The position numbers and the translations under genes are program-made. Of a stretch of DNA of 64,000 nt, positions 56,040 through 64,000 are shown in pieces. This DNA is from Alnus glutinosa. Taxonomy: Eukaryota; Streptophyta; Magnoliopsida; Fagales; Betulaceae. Each line of letters begins with the position of its first letter. Position 1 is the first letter of the stretch. The notes under the pieces were generated by a model, which was given only the letters and a program-made list of their open reading frames with translations, was not told the origin of the DNA and made no database searches. The stretch spans positions 26,917,616 to 26,981,615 of the forward strand of contig NC_084894.1 of the NCBI RefSeq assembly GCF_958979055.1. Direction: 5' to 3'.

Positions 56040-56621
56040 ATTATGGGTCAATTTTATGAAATGAAAATTTTCTTTTCTTCTAAGAGAGGCCTTAGAGAAG
56101 AAAACATTTTTACCACATTATATAATAAACGTAAAAGCTTCCATACAATGAAATAGGACTCTTGTTTATTAGAAATGTAATTTCACATCTTATCATCATT
56201 CGACATAATTTTATTTATTAATTTAAAATAGATAAGAAAAAGATAGGCATCAATATGATGTAGCACGGGAATCAAATTGTCATTATTCAAATACGACTCT
56301 AGGAACTTGGAACAACCGCATAATTATCGGCTCAAGCACCAAAAGTGGGTTTCCTCACTCCTCATTCTTCTGCAGAATTGACAGCACTTAAATCCACACT
56401 GAGGTAACGAACCTGCCCAAAAACACCAATTAATTATTACTTGAAACCTTATAAGAACCAAGTGCTGTTTTTGTGTAAAGCTAGCACTTCTAAAATGCTC
56501 TGTTTATAGTCGACATGCATACGTGATAAGCTTCGTGAATGATCAAAATTAAACAGAAGAAGAAGAAGAAGAAGAAGAAGTTCCTATATATAAGCACGAG
56601 CATGTCCATGACACAATTTTG
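56040..56621. repeat. Intergenic repeat segment, copy 3 of 3, and copia left flank
   Basis: Matches copies at 29.6-30.1 and 51.1-51.7 kb. It then passes a (GAA)n run (about 56555-56580) into 'agcatgtccatgacacaattttg', which matches about 31424-31445 and is continued on the far side of the copia element at 63935. Confidence 0.75.
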
Positions 56622-57124
56622 TGTAATATATATTATATTTATATAGTATATATTATTCCTTTTTGGTTGTGGCCTTTATATCACATTTACGGTGTCTATT
56701 ATGTTTATTATTTTAATAATAAACATATACGGTATTAAAGATATTTCTATTAATTAAGATTACCGTAAATATAGAATCGGTATTATGGTTAATTCTATTT
56801 ATTTAGATTACCGTAAATATGGAATCGGTTAATTGATTTTAAAATCAATTAACGATATTGTTTCCTTGATGGGAGGAGACAATTAAGGTGTTTACCATTT
56901 TGAGGGTCCCTGACCTAGCCTATAAATAGAGTGCCTGTGTACACCATCAGTACAGCCATCAAGCAATAGGCATAGGTTAGAAGATCTCTCATATTTGTTC
57001 CTAGAAGTTCTGAAGAAAGTGCTTGAGCAACAATGGCCGGAGGTATGCCGAAACTCTACTTTGTTTTTATTTTTCCGCTGCGCATGTTAGGTTAAAATAA
57101 TTCATGTCTAAATTATTTCTAACA
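56622..57124 (+). repeat. 5' LTR with promoter, start codon and splice donor
   Basis: A TATA box 'cctataaatagag' sits at about 56918-56930. An 'aacaatggcc' start context follows, with ATG at 57033. Nine bases after that ATG begins comes a donor-like GGAG|GTATGC (intron from 57043). The LTR ends 'ttctaaca'. Inverted 'ttaattgattttaaaatcaattaa' lies near 56830. Confidence 0.9.
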
Positions 57125-57418
57125 TGTGGTATCAGAGCCAGCCTCTGTGCTATTTTGCTTAGCATACAATTTTTTCTATGCGTTATCAATATTGAATCCA
57201 ATATTTTTTTTTGTTGTCAATATTGAATAAGGTTTATTATTATTTGTTATTATTCATCATTTTTTTGTTCACACAATATTGCAATTCAGAATATTGTGTA
57301 TACTGTGATACTGTGATGAAACGCATGATTTCTGTGATTTACTGTTCATTGTTTAATATGACTGTTTTGCCCCTGCTGGAAACCCCTATGCTTGCCATTT
57401 TTTATGCCCCTACAGTAA

Positions 57419-57885
57419 AACGGCGACCCTTGGGCCGCCGTTCTGGCACCACAAGCAGCGGCCGAAAGGCCGCTGCTCCTGCAGTGAACGGCGACCTGGG
57501 TCGCCGTTCCAGCACCTAAGCGGCGGCCCCTTGGCCGCTGCTTCTGGGTAAACGGCGACCCTGGGGTCGCCGTTCCGGTGCTACAAGCAGCGGCCGAAAG
57601 GCCGCTGCTAATGCAGAAAACGGCGACCCTTGGGTCGCCGTTCCAGTACCCGGGCAGCGGCTCCTCGGCCGCTGCCTCTGCGGGAAACGGCGACCCTTGG
57701 GTCGCCGTTTCGGCATCCTGGGCAGCGGCCTTTCGGCCGCTGCTTGTGCAGTGAACGGCGACCTTTGGGTCGCCGTTCCTGCTGTCCCAAACAGCAGCGG
57801 CCCTTTGGCCGCTGCTTCTTCAGCTCACGGCGACCCACAAGGGTCGCCGTGGTCGTCAAGGGCGGCGGCCTCTCTTGGCCGCCGC
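57419..57885 (+). repeat. Array of 14 alternating GC-rich hairpins
   Basis: Seven 'aacggcgaccc-loop-gggtcgccgtt' palindromes (A: 57419, 57487, 57551, 57619, 57685, 57754, 57826) alternate with seven 'agcagcggcc-loop-ggccgctgct' palindromes (B: 57454, 57519, 57586, 57654, 57722, 57793, 57861). The paired unit is about 67 bp. Loops and some stem bases vary, and several stem changes are compensated. It is strongly GC-rich and CpG-rich against an AT-rich background. Confidence 0.95.
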
Positions 57886-58040
57886 ATAAGGGGCGGCAGA
57901 AAGGGGCGGCGGCGGGAGAGGACAGGGGCGGCGGCTGGGTCCTTTTTTCTAGCCTTAGGGTATCTCAACCCATCTTGAAAAAGACGGGTCGGGTCGGGTT
58001 GTTAATCGGGTAGGGTTTAAAACCCAATCCCACATCAAGT

Positions 58041-58113
58041 GGGCTGACCCATACGGGTCAGCCCAATCCAGAACCCAACCTGACATTAAGTGGGCTGACC
58101 CGTGGGTCAGCCC
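58041..58113 (+). repeat. Pair of further palindromes
   Basis: 'gggctgaccc' and 'gggtcagccc' around a 4-nt loop (58041-58064), then the same stem around a 2-nt loop (58092-58113). They lie in the copia leader just after the hairpin array. Confidence 0.9.
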
Positions 58114-59017
58114 AATCCAGAATTGGGCCTGTTCAACAAAAAAAAAAAAAAAAAAAGGGCTTTATGGGGTTTAGAACTTGGGTTCACTTAGTGTAAAAGG
58201 GCCTAAAGCCACATTCTAAACCATTAGGCTAGGCTATAAGCTTAGTGTGTTATCTTAATATCTTTTATTAGGGTTGAAGTTTAAATTATTATGTATTGAA
58301 ATAATTTGTTTAATACATAATTGTATATTTATAAATTGTTTGATGCCTAGACCTAAGGGATAATTAACAAAACCTAATATGTTAATGTGGGTTTATGACG
58401 CTATCTGAGAATGCAATGTCGGGGAAAGTTCTGGCAAGGAAAGTCTTGGGATTTAAGTGTGTCCGGTGTGACCCCCCTCACTTTCCTGGGAGCTCATCTG
58501 CTTGCACCTTGGAGAATGTTGTTTACCTCATTTACGTGTTGGTTTGTTTTTGTTCCTAGGGTCATTTGTGGGCATCTATAAAGTTATTAGATGTTAATGA
58601 AGTCGCAATTATTATGATAATTTGAGAGAGCCAAAGCATCTCAATTTTGAATAATAATTGCATCAAGTTTAATTATATGAACTTCATATGGAAAAATTAA
58701 CATCGTGTTGTAATTAACTCATAAATTTAATTACCTATCCCCAAAGGGATGGTTTTTATTTTTATGACTTAATTAGAATAAGATAATAAATTTAGTATTA
58801 AAAATAAAAATTATCTCGGTTGCCCAAAGGTACGGGGAATTTTTATTTATTAATATTTTAAATTTATTGGTCTTATTAATAAGGAGTAAATTTCATGCGT
58901 GATGCAACCTTTGCCCAAAGGTAGGTTGAAATTTACTATTTAAATTAGCATTGGCTGATTTAAATTAAAGTAACTTCATAGCACTTAAGTAGTTTTGTTT
59001 TTCCTTGGTTCTTGCAG

Positions 59018-62000
59018 CTATACCTGCTGGATTATTTGACGGTACTTTTCATGTTCCAAAACTCAATGGCAATAATTTTGCTGAATGGAAAGAGAACTTA
59101 CTCTTTACATTAGGGTGTTTGGAATTAGACATGGCACTCCGGACGGATGAACCACCCGCTTTAACGGATACTAGTACTACACTAGAGATGGCTAAACATG
59201 AAAGGTGGGAGCGATCCAATCGCCTCAGCTTAATGTTTATGAAATCTCACATTGCCAAAGGCATTCGGGGTTCTATCCCCGAATGTTCTAAGGCTAAGGA
59301 TTTTTTGAAAGCCGTTGAAGCACAGTTTGTGAGTTCAACTAAAGCCATGGCCAGCACTCTAATGAAGAGACTATCAAGTCAAGCCTTCGACAGTTCCAAA
59401 GGTGTGCGTGAGCACATCATGGAAATGAGGGATATAGCAGCTCAATTAAAGTCCCTTGAGGTTGAGATTTCCGAATCCTTTTTGGTCCATTTGGTTCTCA
59501 ACTCTCTTCCTCCTCAGTATGGTCCCTTTAAGATTTCATACAACACACATAAGGATAACTGGTCAATTAATGAACTCTTGACCATGTGTGTTCAAGAGGA
59601 AGAAAGATTGAAACACGAGAAACCGGAAAGTGTTCACTTGGTTGCTCGTACTAAGGCAAGGACTAAGAAAGGCAAGGCTGCCCACCACTCCAAGAAAGGA
59701 AACAAGCTGTCAGTCAAAGGCAATAAGGATGCTTGTTACTTTTGCAAGAAGGAGGGGCACATAAAGAAAGAATGCCAGAAATACATTAAATGGCTGGAAA
59801 AGAAAGGTAATCTCATCTCTTTTGTATGCCATGAATCTTTTTTTGTTGAGGCTCCTTGCAATACATGGTGGATTGATTCTGGTTCTACAATCCACATTGT
59901 GAATACATTGCAGGGATTTCTCAAAACAAGGAAGCCGATAAGAAGTGGGCAACGTGTTTACTCAGGAAATAAATTGTTCTCACCGGTCGTAGCAGTTGGG
60001 ACCTACAGACTTATTTTGAAAACTGGATATGTACTAGACCTTGAGAATGTTTTTTATATTCCATCATTTTCTAGAAATTTAATTTCTATTTCAAAACTTG
60101 ATGTATTTGGATACGGTTTTTGGTTTATTAACTCAATTTTCAGTATTTTTAGAAATAATAATTTTGTTGGTGGTGGAATAAAAATTGATGGTCTATACAA
60201 ACTTTCCTTAGATCCCAACTTTGAGAACAATTATTTATCGTTGCATACTGATATTGGCATAAAGAGAAACCTTGTAGATGAGAACTCCGCTTGGCTATGG
60301 CACAGGAGATTGTGACATATCTCCATAGAGAGAATCAAAAGATTAGTAAGCGATGGAGTTTTACAAACTCTTGACTTTACTAATTTTGGTACTTGTGTGG
60401 ATTGCATAAAGGGAAAGCAAACCAACAAGACCACTAAAGGTGCCAGAAGGAGTTCTGAGATTCTAGAAATCATACACACAGACATCTGTGGACCTTTTTC
60501 TACTCCTTGCCTCAATGGTCAAAGATATTTCATATCTTTTATTGATGACCATACGAGATATATGTATCTCTACTTCCTAAATGACAAGGCTGAAGCGCTC
60601 AATGCCTTCAAAACCTATAAGGTGGAAGTGGAGAAACAAAGGGAAAAGAGAATCAAGATTGTAAGATCTGATAGAGGCGGAGAGTACTACGGTAGGTACA
60701 CAGAAAAGGGACAAATGATCGGTCCATTTGCGCGATTCCTTCAAGAAGAAGGTATTGTTGCCCAATACACAATGCCTGGCACACCACAACAAAATGGTGT
60801 TGCAGAAAGAAGGAATCGCACACTTATGGACATGGTCAGAAGCATGCTTAGTAATTCTGAATTACCTTTATTTTTGTGGAGTGAAGCCTTAAAGACTGCC
60901 GTGTATGTATTAAACCGAGTTCCATCCAAGGCTGTCCCTAAGACACCTTTTGAATTATGGATTGGATGGAAACCGAGTTTAAATCACGTACACATATGGG
61001 GTTGTCCTGCTGAAGTGAGGATTTACAATCCGAACATGAAGAAACTTGACCCAAGGACAACCAGCGGTTATTTTATTGGCTATGCAGAAAACTCAAAAGG
61101 ATTCAGGTTTTACTGTCCTTCTCACAGTACTAGGATTGTTGAGTCTATAAATGCAAAGTTTCTAGAGGATGCTGAACCTAGTGGGAGTGCTCATCCACAA
61201 AGGATAGAATTAGTGGAAGCACGAGAGTTGGCCAAATCTCCTCCTCACAGAGGAAGATTGATTGTATTCAGGGAAAATCAGATTGATTATCCTGAGCTAC
61301 AATCAGTTCTAGAACAACCGGCTCATGAGGAACAAGGAGATCAATTTGATCCTCCTGAGCCACAACCAGTTCTAGAACAACCAACTCATACAGAACAGGT
61401 TCAGAATGAATCTACTCTCCCATTGCAAAATGCAGAGGAAGTAGAATTAAGAAGGTCCTCTAGAATAAGGAGACCAGCAATCTCTACAGATTATGTTGTA
61501 TACCTCCAAGAGTCTGACTTTGATGTTGGACCTAAGGATGATCCAAGTATGTTTTCACAAGCCATGAGTGGGGATAACTCCACATTATGGTACGATGCCA
61601 TGAAGGAAGAGATGGAATCCATGGCCAAAAACCAAGTCTGGGATCTCGTTGACTTACCAAAAGGAGCTAAAGCCATAGGCTGCAAATGGGTTTACAAAAC
61701 CAAAATGGATGCTTCTGGTAATGTTGAACGATATAAGGCTAGACTTGTGGCCAAGGGTTTCACTCAAAAGGAAGGCATTGATTACCATGAAACCTTCTCT
61801 CCAGTATCAAAGAAGGATTCATTTAGAATAATCATGGTATTAGTAGCTCATTTTGACTTAGAGTTACACCAGATGGATGTGAAAACAGCATTCCTGAATG
61901 GGGATCTTGATGAAGAGGTTTATATGAAACAACCTGAAGGCTTTGATGATGATAGCAAGAAAGCTTGCAAGTTAAAGAAGTCTATATATGGACTAAAACA

Positions 62001-63117
62001 GGCCTCCCGTCAATGGTATATTAAGTTTCACAAGGTTATTACCTCATTTGGATTTACTGAGAACCTTGTTGATCAATGTATATACCTTAAGGTCAGTGGG
62101 AGTAAAGTGATATTTCTAGTCCTGTATGTAGATGATATTCTACTTGCAAGCAATGATTTAGGTTTGCTACATGAAACTAAGCAGTTACTCTCTCAAAGCT
62201 TTGAAATGAAGGATTTGGGTGAAGCCTCTTATGTCATTGGCATAGAGATTCACAGAGACAGACAACAGAAAGTTTTAAGACTGTCTCAGAGGGCCTACAT
62301 TGAAAAGGTTTTAGAGAGATTCAAGATGAGTGACTGTAAGTCTAGTGTGGCACCTATTTCTAAAGGAGAAAGATTCAGTAAAGACCAGTGTCCCAAAAAT
62401 GAGTTGGAACAACAGCAAATGAAAAGTATCCCATATGCATCTGCAGTGGGAAGCCTGATGTATGCTCAAGTCTGCACCAGACCTGATATTGCATTAGCGG
62501 TTGGAATACTGGGACGGTACCAAAGTAATCCGGGATTAGAGCATTGGAAAGCTGCCAAGAGGGTCATGAGGTACTTGCAAGGAACCAAGGGTTACAGTTT
62601 GACTTTCAAACAAGCTGATAGTTTGGAGGTCTTTGGATATACGGATTCAGACTTTGCTGGATGTGTAGATAGCAGAAAGTCTACTTCAGGATATATCTTT
62701 CTTCTAGCTGGAGGAGCTATATCTTGGAAAAGCAGCAAGCAAACTATAGTTGCTACATCTACCATGGAGGCAGAGTTCATTGCATGCTATGAAGCCACTA
62801 CACAGGCATTGTGGTTAAGAAACTTCATTGGTGGACTAAAGGTTGTCGATTCAATAGCAAGACCCATTAAGATCTTTTGCGATAATCCTGCTGCAGTTTT
62901 CTTCTCTAAGAATAACAAAAGTGGAAGCAGAAGTAAGCACATCGACATCAAGTATCTTAGTGTTAGGGATAACATTAAGAGACATGAAGTTTCTATTGAG
63001 CATATTAGTACAGAATCAATGGTTGCGGACCCCATGACAAAAGGTTTACCGGTAAAACAGTTTAAAGGTCATGTGGACCATATGGGACTTGTTGATTCAC
63101 TTTGTACTCCTTTTTGA
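59018..63117 (+). CDS. Copia gag-pol polyprotein, one internal stop
   Basis: One frame runs from the acceptor at 59018 to the TGA at 63117, broken only by a TGA at 60313-60315. Domains in order: gag capsid (about 59018-59640); zinc knuckle '[14 protein letters not shown]' (about 59733); protease '[12 protein letters not shown]' (about 59866); GAG-pre-integrase, with the stop falling directly after 'WLWHRRL', where related elements have Gly; integrase with 'HTDICGPF', 'DDHTRY', 'DRGGEYY' and '[13 protein letters not shown]'; reverse transcriptase '[12 protein letters not shown]' and the 'YVDD' active site at 62125; RNase H 'DSDFAGC' and 'SKHIDIKY'. Without splicing to the LTR ATG there is no obvious initiator. 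The stop makes this copy unlikely to move by itself unless read through. Confidence 0.92.
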
Positions 63118-63431
63118 TCTATAGACATAAAGTTAATGAAATAAAGTTTATTGTGCACATTTGTTAATTTTTATCCATGAGGATAAATAAAGTTGGACCC
63201 GAATGACTTATAGGAAGTTCATTCATAAAGCTTGATTATCCATAAGGTACTCATGTAAGGAGTGGTTTACATTGTGATACATGGAAGGGACAACCTACTT
63301 TTATAATGGTTTTACCGCCATGATTCGTGTGAAACACTTCTTAACTGAGTTGGAGGATTCCATAAAAGATTGGCCAAAACTAAAGAACCTAATACCATAT
63401 GGTCATGTGTTATAAAGTCCAAGTGGGAGAA
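63118..63431 (+). other. Copia 3' untranslated part and polypurine tract
   Basis: Non-coding stretch after the RNase H domain, ending in 'aagtgggagaa', the polypurine primer for plus-strand synthesis, directly before the 3' LTR. Confidence 0.8.
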
Positions 63432-63934
63432 TGTAATATATATTATATTTATATAGTATATATTATTCCTTTTTGGTTGTGGCCTTTATATCACATTTAC
63501 GGTGTCTATTATGTTTATTATTTTAATAATAAACATATACGGTATTAAAGATATTTCTATTAATTAAGATTACCGTAAATATAGAATCGGTATTATGGTT
63601 AATTCTATTTATTTAGATTACCGTAAATATGGAATCGGTTAATTGATTTTAAAATCAATTAACGATATTGTTTCCTTGATGGAAGGAGACAATTAAGGTG
63701 TTTACCATTTTGAGGGTCCCTGACCTAGCCTATAAATAGAGTGCCTGTGTACACCATCAGTACAGCCATCAAGCAATAGGCATAGGTTAGAAGATCTCTC
63801 ATATTTGTTCCTAGAAGTTCTGAAGAAAGTGCTTGAGCAACAATGGCCGGAGGTATGCCGAAACTCTACTTTGTTTTTATTTTTCCGCTGCGCATGTTAG
63901 GTTAAAATAATTCATGTCTAAATTATTTCTAACA
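63432..63934 (+). repeat. 3' LTR of the copia element
   Basis: Same features as the 5' LTR, including TATA box, ATG and splice donor. It differs by one base by eye ('gatggaagg' against 'gatgggagg'). Its promoter points out of the element into the right flank. Confidence 0.95.
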
Positions 63935-64000
63935 TTTTGGACCTCAAGGGTTTAGACAGGGAGAGGAAGCAATTGATTTAGCAAGATAAAAAATCAGTAC
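63935..64000 (-). other. Right flank, equivalent to the TNL-3 3' flank
   Basis: 'ttttggacctcaagggtttagacagggagaggaagcaattgattt' matches about 31441-31500, which lies 3' of the TNL-3 stop on the minus strand. A TNL 3' end is therefore expected a few hundred bases beyond the window. Confidence 0.6.

Larger units (their letters stand above)
57043..59017 (+). other. Proposed intron of the copia gag leader
   Basis: Donor at 57043 in the LTR and acceptor 'ttccttggttcttgcag' ending at 59017. Joining them links the LTR ATG (three codons and one base) in phase to the gag frame, which has no ATG of its own near its start. The 1975-nt interval contains the primer site, the hairpin array and no long conserved frame. 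Confidence 0.65.
56622..63934 (+). mobile_element. Ty1/copia LTR retrotransposon, young, nearly intact
   Basis: 7313 bp with 503-bp LTRs (56622-57124, 63432-63934). By eye they differ at one position (a G/A near base 251 of the LTR). An exact TTTTG duplication lies at 56617-56621 and 63935-63939. The primer site 'tggtatcagagcc' is at 57127 and a purine tract 'aagtgggagaa' at 63421-63431. The gag-pol order gag, protease, integrase, reverse transcriptase, RNase H is that of copia. It interrupts a sequence that is continuous at about 31.43-31.53 kb. One in-frame TGA disrupts the polyprotein. Resembles the Tnt1-like group; lineage not assigned. Confidence 0.96.

Noticed and set aside
57419..57885. 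CRISPR-like array
   Set aside because: Palindromic repeats with regular spacing look superficially similar, but the spacers are themselves repeats, the sequence is in a plant retrotransposon and there are no cas genes.
57630..58013. 127-codon Arg/Gly/Pro-rich frame over the hairpin array (also 57211-57519 and minus frames)
   Set aside because: Open frames here follow from the GC-rich repeat lacking stop codons; both strands and several frames are open and no conserved peptide is seen.

Overview
This is a stretch of nuclear DNA from a eudicot plant, AT-rich with many long A/T runs. Genes are interrupted by short introns with ordinary GT...AG borders. The genes are TIR-NB-ARC-LRR (TNL) immune receptors, a class absent from grasses. 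The mobile DNA (Ty1/copia, Ty3/gypsy, LINE, SINE, TRIM and foldback elements) is typical of plants. I cannot name the species; a woody dicot is a guess.

Layout. The window holds a tandem TNL cluster with all members on the minus strand. TNL-1 (3764-7614) and TNL-2 (20342-25468) look intact: five exons each in the order TIR, NB-ARC, linker, LRR and C-terminal jelly-roll (C-JID), with matching intron phases, predicting 1041 and 1335 residues. TNL-3 (31814-49154) is broken: it has a stop codon in the LRR exon, a foldback element inside the C-JID exon and a first intron of about 12.5 kb. Sequence repeats near 31.3 kb and at the right edge suggest that at least one TNL was lost and that another lies just beyond the window.

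Between and inside these genes: a 5'-truncated LINE (1035-3547); a 2.5-kb solo LTR (9031-11544); a duplicated TNL 5'-flank segment (12541-13757 and 14574-16065) with private insertions in each copy; a copia LTR remnant and a SINE (13760-14556); broken copies of argininosuccinate synthase (16774-17339) and an alternative NAD(P)H dehydrogenase (18345-19863); a degenerate Ty3/gypsy element (37402-43407) inside TNL-3 intron 1; a transposon carrying a BAM/CLAVATA1-like receptor-kinase fragment (about 43925-45124); a TRIM element (47139-47463); and repeated intergenic segments from 49 to 56 kb.

The right end is a 7.3-kb Ty1/copia element (56622-63934) with nearly identical 503-bp LTRs and a 5-bp target duplication. 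Its polyprotein frame is open except for one TGA. No ATG begins that frame, but the LTR holds an ATG followed by a splice donor that joins in phase to an acceptor at the start of gag. The implied 1975-nt intron carries an array of 14 alternating GC-rich hairpins. This arrangement is the most unusual thing in the window.

How it works together: the TNLs would be intracellular receptors, with TIR for NAD+ cleavage and signalling, NB-ARC as a nucleotide switch, and LRR plus C-JID for recognition. The repeats show the cluster evolving by unequal exchange, LRR module loss, microsatellite change at one intron and repeated transposon insertion. I saw no tRNA or rRNA genes and no CRISPR array. Splice sites are read by eye and no transcript evidence was available.
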